31,056 bases of DNA from Mucidula mucida (GCA_015501055.1 JADNYV010000409.1:1-31056), one strand, 5' to 3'. Positions 19,689 to 30,190 are shown, counted from the first letter of the stretch. Numbers and translations: made by a program. The notes: a model not told the origin generated them from the letters alone.

Positions 19689-19749
19689 TATATTCAATCA
19701 TGTGCAGTCTTGTGCCGAGACTTCCCCTCTGCCTTCCAACCCCGAATTC

Positions 19750-19961
19750 ACTACATTATTGGTGGTGAAACGTCGAGGGCGATCATGGAGACTAAGCTGA
19801 CGAGGGTGATGATAATGACTGGATTTCGCCCGGTCCATGGAGTCTCGTATCCAACGACCTATACACGCCATCCGGCGTATGCGAATGCTGCGTTTGGGCT
19901 TTTAGTCGACGAAATTGCTTGGCTGCGTGGAGCCCGTACTCCTCTTGGCTCGCTCGATTAG
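19750..19961 (+). pseudogene. AAA-ATPase-like family, C-terminal fragment
   Basis: The stretch aligns with the last exon of AAA-like gene 1. The clearest part reads YTRHPAYANAAFGLLVDEIA against YTRHRYANASFGLRVDEIA in gene 1. The upstream bases also align with the acidic segment, but with shifts of frame. The fragment is then joined abruptly to unrelated sequence (TPLGSLD, stop at 19959-19961). It is a dead piece. Confidence 0.72.
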
Positions 19962-20585
19962 CGCGTACTGATTTTTAGTCTTGCAGGTCTTAGCGTCCAC
20001 GTTGGTCTTGACGGATCAACTACCTTCACGACTTGTTCGGCTTCTCAGATCGATTGCAGAAAGAAGGCTTCCGCTCAAGTGACGGGTGTCCTTGCCACCC
20101 TCTTAGTCGCAGTCGATGAGGGTCTCTTATCTGCTTTTAAATTCTGATGCGTTGATAAAATGACCGCTCGTTGCCTCAGGAACCTCCAACTGAAAACATA
20201 ATTTTTCTCGTTTTCAAAAGCTAGCTGGGTCCTCCTTATTCTTCTGCGCAGTCGGAACGCCACTTTTCAAATTGTTCTCTCTTTTGTCGCATCGCATCAC
20301 CAAGGAAGGATTCCCATTGTCGGTGCCGTACTCCTCTTGGCTCGCTTGATTAGCGTACTGAAATGTAGTCTTGCAGGTCAGGTCTTGATTTAACAGATCA
20401 ACTAGTTTCACGACTCGTTCGGCTTCTCAGATCGACTGCAGATAGAAAGCTCTTTCGCGCAATTCGCGGGAGTCGCTGAGGGTTAGTTGTTTCTCCTTTG
20501 ATTGCCTCTGGAACATTGCGGAAGTCTCCCCCTGCAAACATAATCCTCAAGAGGCAGCGACGTTCGTTATAAAGCAAGCTAGGCG
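19936..20585 (+). repeat. Tandem direct duplication (about 390-bp unit) carrying F-box-gene exon fragments
   Basis: CGTACTCCTCTTGGCTCGCT(C/T)GATTAG begins both copies, at about 19938 and 20327. Each then has TAGTCTTGCAGGTC. A stretch homologous to exon 2 of the minus-strand F-box gene near 4.7-4.8 kb follows: GGATCAACT, ACGACT(T/C)GTTCGGCTTCTCA, then GATCGA(T/C)TGCAGA. The first copy reads GLDGSTTFTTCSASQIDCRK against DFDGSTGFTIRPASQIDSRK in the F-box gene. Later matching pieces include CATAAT and AAAGC(A/T)AGCT near each unit's end. Both copies are diverged and non-coding. Confidence 0.65.
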
Positions 20586-21257
20586 TCATTGGTAACACGA
20601 TATCTCTAAAGGTTTCTGATAACCGTTTTCAAACGGCCATCCCACAAGGCCAATATTGAACTTCGTTCTCGCCTCAATCTCCTTGGCTTGGGCCTTGAGT
20701 TCATCGACATCCCAGTTGCACCAGACAAACTTGCGGTTAAGGAACCGGGCTTCGGGGCTTGCGAGGAAACCATAGAAGCTCGCCGGCAGAGACACTAAGG
20801 TACACTCAGCTTCATGATATTCAAGGATGCATTCCAACTTACCGTCGTCAGTCTGGATGCCCTCGAAACTCGCGGCGCCCCAGATGCAGAGGAGGTTCAG
20901 CTCAGTCAGCACCACGCCAGGCTGGGTGTGGAAGACGCTCAAGCTCGGGTGCGTCTGCGCCACAGTGTCCCAGAGCCGATACACCGCCAATTTGGCGACG
21001 GAGTAGCAACTAAAGGTTTTGTTGGGACTCAAATGCGCAGCCATGGAACTGATGGGGTTGGCGACTGCGTCCGGCGCCGCGTGGCGGAGGAAGGCCTGCG
21101 CCACCCAGAGCGCGCCGATGAGGTTGAACTGAATCGCTTCGAGGTACTTCTCGCCGTCGTCCAAGCCTACTGGCTCTAAGGGCCCGGCCTCAGCCACGCT
21201 GTGGATGAGTACGTTGACTTTTATATCGCTCACCATTATTGCAGCGGCAGCCCACAT
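20586..21257 (-). CDS. Short-chain dehydrogenase/reductase, 5'-truncated
   Basis: Minus strand, two exons (21257-20843 and 20794-20586) around a 48-nt intron (20842-20795, GTAAGT to CTTAG); the unspliced frame is also open because the intron length is a multiple of three. Numbering from the first Met of the open frame, SDR features are an HSVA loop in place of NNAG (19-22), the helix Asn (FNLIG, Asn45), Ser70/71, and the catalytic Tyr85 and Lys89 (YSVAK). The LHTQPG-like turn reads FHTQPGVVLTEL. The N-terminal Rossmann half with the TGxxxGxG nucleotide-binding motif is missing. Upstream of 21257 the sequence switches to a fragment of the AAA-like family. Without that half the protein is unlikely to be active, so this is probably a truncated gene. 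The family of redox substrates cannot be told. Confidence 0.7.
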   Translation of the reverse strand: MWAAAAIMVSDIKVNVLIHSVAEAGPLEPVGLDDGEKYLEAIQFNLIGALWVAQAFLRHAAPDAVANPISSMAAHLSPNKTFSCYSVAKLAVYRLWDTVAQTHPSLSVFHTQPGVVLTELNLLCIWGAASFEGIQTDDGKLECILEYHEAECTLVSLPASFYGFLASPEARFLNRKFVWCNWDVDELKAQAKEIEARTKFNIGLVGWPFENGYQKPLEISCYQ

Positions 21258-21556
21258 CTCTGTCCCTTGACCTCATTGTTTCTATCGCGAAAAGAACGGA
21301 TATCCACCTCTTCATCCAGCTATGCGTATCTACCCAACCCCTCGATACCTCCAGGAACATCTGGCCTCATTTTGGCCGTGAGCCAAGTTGCATTTGGGCT
21401 TTTTCCGATGAGGAAATTCCTTCACAGATACCTCGCGCTCGAGAGGCGCTGTCTGGATTGACAGGCCATCTGCTTGAAGAACATACGGGCACGCCTTTGT
21501 ACCTTCTGCGTCGTCCTTCAGGCTTTTGTGGAACGTGTTCATCGAGTATTGATTGA
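21258..21556 (+). pseudogene. AAA-ATPase-like family, P-loop fragment (more distant member)
   Basis: A plus-strand frame ends with GTPLYLLRRPSGFCGTCSSS. It matches the P-loop strand of the intact genes (PLALIRRPSGFGKSC and PLSLICCPSGFGKTC), but the invariant Gly-Lys pair has become Cys-Gly. Upstream it reads FSDEEIPSQIPRAREALSGL, which has no close counterpart in the two neighbours, so this may come from another branch of the family. A stop follows at 21554-21556. It abuts the truncated dehydrogenase on the opposite strand. Confidence 0.6.
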
Positions 21557-21578
21557 CCTGGACATGGACGCATTTGGT

Positions 21579-21584
21579 CACGTG
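21579..21584 (+). promoter_or_regulatory. CACGTG box upstream of AAA-like gene 2
   Basis: GGTCACGTGATCA lies 58 bp before the ATG at 21637. It corresponds in position to the TCACGTG before gene 1 and is followed in both by a TTCATA and a T-rich leader ending in ACCACCATG. Confidence 0.4.
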
Positions 21585-21636
21585 ATCAACTTCATAATTT
21601 GATTTTTTGTTTCGACTCCCTTTGTCTTTAACCACC

Positions 21637-23139
21637 ATGGCACCACAACCCGAGACTGTCCTTCTAGCATGTGAACACAAATTTCACTGCATTGTCGGGG
21701 GAGACACGTTCTCCGAGACTCTAGTCGCCATTATAAAGGCTCATGGCGACTCTCAATGTCCGTGTCATTTGGGTGTTTGCAACCGCGCCTGGGTATCCCC
21801 TCCTAGTGTGTCTATGGATGAGACGGTTGATATGTACGAGCCGCCCATGGTCTGGTTTGGTTCTGCGTGGGACATGGAGCCGAAAGGTAAGGGCATGCAA
21901 TGTTGCACCGTCTTGTAGCTTACCAAGCTTAGACTACGCACTTGCAAATCCACACTGGAAAAAGAACGCTGGTGTTTCCTTGGGGTCGTCATCCTATACC
22001 TTCATGCCTCAACAGGCATTCATTACCGTGCGTCCAGGTCTCCTGAGGTGTGGCATTGACCCAAACATGCCCATGGTATGTGCTTGTTGTCTAGCCACAT
22101 TTACCATAATCTCATGAATTCCATAGCGTCTTCCGCCTTCGCAAGTTAGTTACACCAACGCGTCCCGGTTGCATGGCCTTGTCTGGATTGACAAAACTGG
22201 TGCCATGGGCAGTATGGATCGCCTTGGTGCACCGCTCTCTCTCATATGTTGTCCTTCTGGGTTTGGGAAGACTTGCTTCGCCATGATGAACCTGTACTAT
22301 CGCTTGGCTTCAACAGACCCCAACATGGTAAGAGCCAACTTTAACGCCACGAAAATCAAGTCTATGTTACATGGTCTTCCAGACAGTTCAGAGCGACTGA
22401 CCTTGTTCTTTGACCTTGCCAAAGTCTCCAACGGTCCTGTTGAGAAATTTAAGGGCATGCTACAGCTGCACGTCCAGCGTAGCATTCTTACTTTCATGGG
22501 GCGGTATGGCGATTTTTTTGACAATACGGAGGAAGTACCCCTAGAGTCTCTCCAGAAGGACGGGGTTTTATGCATTGAATGCATCAAAGTAAGCTTGTGG
22601 ACTCGTACACATCAACATCTGCTCACGTCGATTATCCTTAGATCCTGATAGGAGCATCTGGGTGGACAGCGTATGTTGCCATTGACAACTACAATGCGCC
22701 TGCTCTTGCCTACAACAACAACACTAGAGGAGCGGGCCTCATCGATTCTCTCCTTGTTCGTCCACTCAGAGACCTGGGGGGATTAATCGCCGATGGTCTG
22801 ATACTCGGTGAATACATCGAAGGCGACGATGGGGACTATCGCAACGAGAATGAGGATGATGAAGAGGACTGGGTTGCGCCGCATCCGTGGAATAAGATAT
22901 CCGAGGACTATATGCGTCATCCGTACGTAGATGCGGCATTTGGGCTTTCAGTCGACGAGATCGCTTGGTTGTGTAAAGCCACCTCACCCGAAGACCGCCT
23001 TTTACTCGGCAGAATACTGCAGGACGTGCGGAGTTACCGGTTTGGACCTGACGTTGATGTGGTGTACAATACGCGGGGCGTTATAGACGCCCTTCGCGCT
23101 CGTACTGAAGGCGGAGAAGGGTCTGACTCTTCGAAGTGA
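21637..23139 (+). CDS. AAA-ATPase-like P-loop protein, paralogue 2
   Basis: Exons 21637-21886, 21933-22075, 22127-22588 and 22642-23139 (introns of 46, 51 and 53 nt) give 450 residues. All three intron positions and phases equal those of the paralogue at 17819, so the two arose by gene duplication. The N-terminal Cys/His module is kept (C12, H14, H36, C41, C43, C48). A loop of about 15 residues present in gene 1 after residue 56 is missing here. The P-loop reads CCPSGFGKT (172-180). The Walker B-like strand is AYVAIDNYNAP (295-305), where both the Glu and the second Asp of DEYD are changed. The C-terminus is strongly conserved (DEIAWLCKATSPEDRLLLGR). The frame is intact throughout. Selection seems to keep the fold while the catalytic acid is lost; the role is unknown. 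Confidence 0.75.
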
Positions 23140-23280
23140 TATAATGTATCCTGTAGACTTACAATGGTCTCTGCGCTCGAATTTCCACTCCTAGATTTCT
23201 GTCTACGCATGTAATACCCATCATTTCATTGGCATGAGAAACGAGTGTGCGTGAATGTCAGAAGATGGAGCCCAAATATC

Positions 23281-23895
23281 ATCAACCTTTTCCAGCAACC
23301 CTCTACAACTCTCGAATGTTCAGAGACATGTACACAAATCGCTTCCTCACTGTCGGCTCCAAGTAGTTCAGGCGGCTGAGCTTGATCTTTGATCTTTGAC
23401 CTTGCTGAAGCACCCAACGTCCCGTCGAGGATTGCAGGACCGCGTTCCAGATGTACGCACGCAGTAGCATTCTAAATTTCGTAGCGCAATAGTATCAGTG
23501 CGGCCTATTCGAGGCGGAGGTCAATGGCTGGAAAAAAGCCATTTGCATCATGCATCCGAAAGGACTGGGCTCGCTGTATATAAGGCATCAGCGTGAATTA
23601 ACGGTGGTGTTTTCGCTGCTCCCACTCATGTCTGTCAGCATCGCTTCCCGGCGTCTGGTCTGTCGCTATACGTGTAAGTACGCTACCACCGCGCTCGCAT
23701 ACACAACAACAGGATGGTCATGCAGCTTATCGAGCCTGTCTTTGATTGAGTGAACTACGCTGACGAGATGAGGGGGCTTAGTAAGAGACAACAAACACTG
23801 CTGGAGTAAATCATACGTCGACTAAACTTCGCGGCAGTGGACATCCGTATGTGAAGGCGGCGTTAGGATCATCTGTCGACGGCTGGCTGACTATC
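23281..23895 (+). pseudogene. AAA-ATPase-like family, third copy, heavily broken
   Basis: The sequence follows exon 3 and the start of exon 4 of gene 1 in order. CCCTCTACAACTCTC with ATGTTCAGAGACATGT comes first. The GGCGGCTGAGCTTG segment (with a small duplication GATCTTTGATCTTTGA), the AAGCCATT...GCATGCATCC region and TCATGTCTGTCAGCAT at the intron acceptor follow. Last is the CATCCGTATG...TCTGTCGACG segment matching DEIAW. Frames are disrupted many times and the 5' part including the P-loop is absent. It is closer to gene 1 than to gene 2 at several of these landmarks. Confidence 0.7.
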
Positions 23896-25570
23896 TTTTT
23901 CTGGGGAAACGATTTCGGGCTGCCATGACACAACGTCGGGGCGATCTGACTTGAGTCCTTGTAGTACACGGGACGCAATTTGGCTACGAGAACCACAAGC
24001 CGAAGAGTCTGAACGCTTCGGAAGTGAGGTTCAATTTCTCCCGTGTTTGCTCGCATTGATTTATTGATTGCCAAGGACTGTATGTGGCGCAAATATTTGA
24101 CTTTTCACACTATAACCGGAGAGGGCGATGCTGCATGATCTGAATTCTCTTACAATTTCTTACTCTCATGTTATGAAACTATTTGTTCCCGAACGTAGAT
24201 GGCAGCGAACGCTGTTAATAACGCACAACTCTCACGTGTCCACTTCACGTCAGTTAACCTCCTCAACTATCACTGAATTGACTGTGATGTGAAGGGTACC
24301 AATTCGAGAATCAAGATGGAATTCAAAGTGCCGTAAGAGATCTTCTGCACGGCACAGAAGTCAGGCGAAGCAATACAATCGGATGGATTAGAGATTCGCG
24401 CCAGCTCTCTGGTTACGAACATCCCTCACCAAATTTGCCACTCCGCGTCTTCCAAGTTCTCATACCGAAAATTTGAACAAGGGCTCAGAGTTGACGCGTT
24501 GACGCCCCACGCAGCGTCTAAAGCAACAGTAATACGTCCTACCCGTAATCGGATGAAAGGCGCAACGCGTTGGAAATAGGGGAGCTTCCTCAATCCCGGA
24601 AGTATCTGCACCGCCTGTATATCCGGCCACTCAAGGCTATGCTCTGTGGAGGTAGTCAACACCACACTGGATAAACGATTTCTCCCAATCCGCCACTATC
24701 ACTAGTACACGTTTTTCCACTTTGCGAAGATACGGATTCCTTCCCCTTCCATCATCACACACACACCCCCGGTCCGATTCGCTCTCTCTCTCCATTCCAT
24801 TCCATACCACCGCCCATCTCCGTGCCGCGAAGGTCATCCATCGCCTTCCCTTTTTTTTCCTACGTTCATTTCGCCCACATGACCCGCTGCACCCGCATGC
24901 CTTCTCTGATTGTGAAATGCAGCCCACCACTGGCACTCCCTTCTGGAACATGATCCCACAATCACAACTCAGCGGGTTATCCTTGCGCAAGCCTAGGCTA
25001 GGATGAGGGATTGTCGAGAAGATGTCGTAGGAAGAGGGACTCACCGTCATAACGAAGCGCCTAGCGTCGAGAAGATATGACTCACCATCTCATCTTCGAA
25101 GACCATCTCATCTTCGAATGAATCTCAAGCAAAGTAATACACCAATCATATTGCGTTGATTCTTGTACACATAGCCGTAGCTAAAAACATAAGTTACGGA
25201 GAGAAGAATACATTTTTCGTGGGGATCTGGAGCGCGCAGACCCTTCGCGGCGGCTGGTAAAGTACAGGTAGTACAAATGCGATGGAAGCAAACGTATAAT
25301 AAATAATATCAACTTAAAAGAATAGACAACAGGGGAGTGGGCGGGGGGGGAGTGGGAACGGCAGTAATCTTCGCCGAGGAAATGCGATGGCAGAACATCT
25401 AGCGGGAAAGAAAGAGAGAGAACATGGGCACGGTCGTGAGTATGTAAAATGCTATATGATGGATGAAATCTGATGAATGAGATGCAACGAAACACATGCA
25501 AGAAATCATAATGTTCGATGTGTGGGAGGTCGTGCCCGACGGCCAACCAGAGCCGAGCGCCACTGTCCAT
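23896..25570. other. Intergenic stretch between the AAA-like cluster and the GATA gene
   Basis: No gene could be supported. Open frames at 24426-24665 and 24637-25050 (minus) and 24722-25006 (plus) have no recognised domain. An 18-bp unit containing ACCATCTCATCTTCGAA occurs twice in a row at 25084-25118. The part next to 25571 should hold the 3' untranslated region of the GATA gene. Confidence 0.4.
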
Positions 25571-28354
25571 TCAGTACCCCCGCATGTGCGAATCGTAGTC
25601 GTGCGAATTCATGTTCACATACATCATCGGGTGGTTCGGGCTCTGGCCGCCCGCCTGGTCCTCAGGCAGCGACATCGGCGGGTGCAAGTACGACGAGAAA
25701 AAGTTCTCATCGTCTTGTAGCGGCAAGCTGCCAGGCGGGTGCAAATAGTCCATAGGCGAATCCTCGGAGTGGGGGAGCATCGGCGGATGGGGGAACTGCG
25801 GCGAGTTGTCATTGTTCAACAGCAGCGGTGGGTGCCAGAACGCGTTGATGTTGCCCCGAAAGGCGGGACCAGAGTTGTTGAAACCAGAAGACGACGAAGA
25901 CGCGTAATTGCTGAATGGGAAATCCATAGATGACCGCTGGGAATGCGAAGTGGCCGAAGACGTCGTCGAGTAACCGTCAAAGGAACTGTACGACACAGCG
26001 GAGGAAGGTGGTTCTGATGCAGAGTCGATGCTCATTCGCCTTCGCTTGTTCTTTCGCTCCAAAAGACTCTGGCTTGATTCAAAGTCCACCGATGCGAACG
26101 GCAAAGGATCAGCCTGTGCGACAAGCTGATTGATTTGGTCCGGGTGGTAAGGTCCAGGGAACTGGAAGTTGAACAACGAGTTATATGCCGGCGCGTCGGA
26201 ACCCAGTGCACCCATGAGCTCGGACTGAGAAGATTGGCGGTAATCAGAAACCTCCTCGAACTCATAGGTCATCTGAGTCGTGGAATCCGGTGCGAGCGTA
26301 GGAGAGCCCTCACGAGCAGGCGAGGGGCGACGACTAGCACCAGGACTCACGGACGGAGTGTCAGCGTTGCTTCCGTTGCTGCCATTTCCATTGGCAGCGC
26401 GGCGAGCATCGTGGCGAGAGCGCTTGCGGATGACATCCGACTTCATGGAGATTGGCCGCGCGGACCCGTGTAGCTTGTAGTACAAACCGCACCTGCGAAA
26501 AGACCTTAGTCTCACACTTGGTTACAGAAGACGTAAAGACTTACGCGTTGCAGACGGTTTTACCCTCGTCGTCCTTCCTCCAGAGTGGCGTCGTAGTGGT
26601 GTGACAATTGTAGCACTGAGCTATGGTCCCACATTCATAAGAAGCCATATCGTACGAGGAAGAGCGCGGACTTACCCATTACGTCGATGCTTTCCTGTCT
26701 GGGCGCAGACTGAGTGCGTCCCTCTCCATGTGTGTTCCGCATCGTCTTCGGCCGAGGACGTTTGTGCTAAAATACAATTAAGAGACCGGACACGCCGATG
26801 AAGACAAATAGACGAACCAATTTGCAGTAGAGACCGCATGCATTGCAATTGAGTTCGTCGTTTAGGCCGCGGCGCCAGAGCGGGGTGTGGGTGGCGCCAC
26901 AATTGGAGCACTCTGCCTTGACGCCGCCGGGAGCAGTGTTGGCATTGGCAGTTGTGGTAACACTTCGAAGCACGTTGTTGGCGGTGGCACCAGGGTTATT
27001 ACGAGAACCCGTGCTCGACGTGCGAACGGTGAGATTGGGACGGCCATTCGCAGTGGGGGTGTTCTCCCGCGCCTGATGGTTACTGAAGAAGGAAGGGGAG
27101 ATGGTGGTGGGGGTGGGAGCGTCCGCAATGGGTGGCACCTTGTCGAGGGGGGACATGAAGTTGTCCTCGCTCTGCTCGTCGTCGCTGTCGTTGCTGCTGT
27201 CGTCCGAGTATCCGTTGTCGTTGCCAGAAGAAGATGACGAGGAAGATGATGAGGAAGAAGAAGAATCCATATTCATAGATGCGTCAGGCTGCTGGACGGT
27301 GGTATATTCTTGATGTATGGGTATTTCATAGGATGGCATCGGGGACGGAGAACGAGATCCCGAGTCGACGCCGGAGAGCAGCTCGTCGAGGGGAAGCTCG
27401 ATGGTGGGGCGAGAAACACTGAAGCCGTCGTTGGAGGTGGAGGGGGCGTACCCTTCCCCATAGTTCATGCGGGCCGTGAGAGTGGGAGTAGCATAGAGCA
27501 TAGCAGATGGACCAAAATCGTTGGAGAAAATGTCGGGGAGTCTGAGCGAGTGGCTGTCGCTGGTGGTGACCATCATGTCATAGCGATCGTTGGAGCGCCG
27601 ACCTCGCGGAGGGTCCTTGTCGTTGGCTGTGTCGACGACGGCCATGCGATGATGCTCGTCATCGTGTCTCGGTGGGTATCGCCCGCGGTTGAACTCGGGG
27701 GATGGCTTGAGGTCTGGCTTGCGAGCGGGGGCACCAATGGTCGGCGACTGCTGGTCGACGCTAAACGTAAACTGCATGCGCTTGATGGTCCCAGGCTGCG
27801 CGTTCTGCGATGCCTCGCGACTGCGCTCCTTCTCCTCGGCGCGCTGTCGGATGATATCCGTCGAGTGATTCCGCTTAAAGTCTGGCGCCTCAAGTTCCTC
27901 GATGCTCCTGCAGACAACGGTGGCGTTGGCATCGTAGTGGCTGAGAAAAAAAATAATTGCTCACCGTCCCTTCTCCTTGTCGAGCTTGTCGCCCATTACC
28001 TTGGACAGCTTCTTAAATTCGCGTTTCGATTTGGCATTGTCCGTGTCGACGATGAGATTCTGCAGATGCCATAGCCGCCAACTCAAGTTCTCGAGCCGCT
28101 GGCCCTGTTCCAGGTAACTAGCGACCTTGGTGCAGACCTGCATACTCGTCAGCGATAAACGCAGCGGGGAAAACGGCGGAAAAAATAGCCACCTTCCAGG
28201 TCTTGGTCAAGGATTCGCTGTCGTTGAGGTTGCTGAATGCAACAAAGCTCTTGTTACCCTACAGCCAGCGAAAATCAGCCCGGCGCTCTCGACGACGGCG
28301 CAAGCAGCAACAAAAAAGGCGCACCTTGAACTTGAGGTTGAGGATATTGGGCAT
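25571..28354 (-). CDS. GATA transcription factor with AreA-type N-terminus and two GATA fingers
   Basis: Seven exons on the minus strand (28354-28325, 28258-28193, 28137-27965, 27907-26818, 26766-26676, 26620-26545, 26492-25571) with introns of 51-66 nt give 815 residues. The N-terminus carries the DUF1752/AreA motif ([20 protein letters not shown], then [13 protein letters not shown]). Finger 1 is C423-C426-C444-C447 ([15 protein letters not shown]...CNACG). Finger 2 is C486-C489-C507-C510 ([15 protein letters not shown]...[12 protein letters not shown]), followed by the basic tail [18 protein letters not shown]. Both have the X17 loop. Between the fingers lies [20 protein letters not shown] without the cysteine cluster of SreA/Urbs1 iron regulators. 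A serine run (about 27220-27265) and a Pro-rich, Met-rich C-terminus are low complexity. AreA-like nitrogen control is the closest guess, but two fingers are atypical for AreA. Confidence 0.9.
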
Positions 28355-28373
28355 TTAATCGAGGGCAAGTGAG

Positions 28374-28379
28374 GGGATA
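28374..28379 (+). promoter_or_regulatory. GATAAG site beside the GATA-factor start codon
   Basis: GGGGATAAGGG lies about 20 bp upstream of the start codon at 28354 (minus-strand gene). GATAAG matches the HGATAR site bound by this class of protein, so autoregulation is possible. Single short sites occur by chance, so this is weak. Confidence 0.3.
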
Positions 28380-29976
28380 AGGGAAAGCAGGGAACGATAG
28401 GCGCGGCCTGGGTTATAATAGGCAAGCCTGTCAAAGGACCGATTAGGCCCGTCACACCACCTCGCTTGTCACATCGGCCTTGGAAAACTACCAACGTACG
28501 GCTGCAAATCCTTGTGCCCGGGTTCACCTGCCTGAAACTCCGGATATCTCCCTGTCCTTCTGCTCACACAAAAGAATAGCTTCCAACATACACCATCAGC
28601 TCTGTCACGCTAGCCGCTACGGCAGCAGCGCTTCCCATTGCCTCAACGGCAACACGTGTACATGACGCTCTAGTCGTAGTAGTAGTACAGTAGCCTTGCC
28701 TCTCCCTCCTATGGGCGTCTGTGCAAATAATAACATAACAACATACTGCGGAATTCCATCCGCCACTCCTTCCCCCAGTAATAGCAATCCAAACTCCAAC
28801 CAAACGCCTCACCTCATGTCGTCGTTCTGCAATATCTCCATAGTCTCCCTTCCGCCCATTCTTCAGATCACCTTCCCCAGATATCTATCGCGCTATACAG
28901 CATCGAACGATCGGGCCTTTCATTTAAATGCCCATAGCCCTACCCACCGGTTCATGTGCCTCACAGGCAAATTCGGAGCAGAGGAATACATCCGGCCCTG
29001 TCACACTCGCATCTGTCCTTCCCGCCTCGAGGCGTTTCCTCGGACAGCATCTGAACAAATACAGCGGGTCCATCAGTCATACAGTAGTGATTGCACAATG
29101 CGCTAGCTCACCTGGCCTGTCGTCCGCCGCCCACCGTTTCGTGTAGGGCGCCATGTATCACTAATAGCCTTCAATCTACGTCAACGCACGTTTACACGTT
29201 CATCTCGAGACGAGATCCGAAGAGAATCATCACTCACCTGTTCCCTCAATCAATCATCGGCAGTTGAAAGCACTGGATTCAACTTACAGCACACCTTGTC
29301 CTGTTTTGGGCAACAACTTCCATCGATAACATCCATCGATTACGGCAACGCCCGCACCGCTCAGAAAATGGAGATTTCGAAAAACAAAGCGCGTTCCAAC
29401 AGAAGAGCTACGCAGAGAGATGGACAACGGCCGAGCACGACCACATCCAGGGTGGCGCAACAGTCACCTTCTGTCGAAGCCTACAAGCCTCAAGGCGCCG
29501 CTGAGTTCGATTTCAGCGCATGTGGACGCCACCAAGAGGAAGGTAGCGAGTCCATTGCTTTAAATACGGGACTTGTAGACGATATCAATGGATGTTCCTT
29601 CCGATAGTTCCAGGCCTGGCGCGATCGAGGTGGGGGGATACACGAACCCAAACATACCCCGTCTAATTCCTTCTATGGCGATAGCGGAGCCTATCGCAGG
29701 ACTCGTCGCTTATCGTAATCTAAGCGCACCGACGCTCGTCCCTACCTCCACGACTCTCACAGAATGCCATCCGTCACGTACTGCGCGCCTCTGTATGCGG
29801 GGAACACTCGGAGAACATTCGGAGGAGGCACAGCACAAACTAGGTAGGAACTTACCATGTCTTTCGTAACTTCACACCCGGAACCTCAATTGATGTGATA
29901 ATCCTGTTTCGATATATCCGCGACGCGTCCAAAGACCTTTAAAGGCTTAAAGGTAAGTGTACTCGAGGTGTGATGT

Positions 29977-29994
29977 CACGACGATCGCGTCGTG
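29977..29994. repeat. Perfect 7-bp inverted repeat with 4-base loop
   Basis: CACGACG, loop ATCG, CGTCGTG. It can form a short GC-rich hairpin. No gene is adjacent, so a terminator role is not supported. Confidence 0.5.
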
Positions 29995-30190
29995 CACATG
30001 ACAGACGCGTAGCACGTGTACGGCCCGGCTGCTCCATCCCTTCCGCTCCGAGCCGCATGATAGTGCGCCACTAGCCTTTCCCCCTCCCAAACAACCAGCG
30101 TTACCGGCGAAAAGGATAGACCTATTATCACCCGTGAACGCCCTTTCAATCATACTTTCATCCTCGCTGCACTCTCAACTTACTTTAACT

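Noticed and set aside
24426..25050. Minus-strand open frames (79 and 137 codons)
   Set aside because: The first resembles the tail of an agaric protein but matched no family I can name. The second is low complexity (Arg/Lys and Gly runs) opposite a CT-rich stretch.
27310..28074. Plus-strand open frame of 254 codons
   Set aside because: It is the antisense shadow of the GATA gene exons 3 and 4.
29296..29607. Plus-strand open frame of 103 codons
   Set aside because: Polar, repeat-free random-looking translation in the promoter-side non-coding region; no domain and no splice partners.
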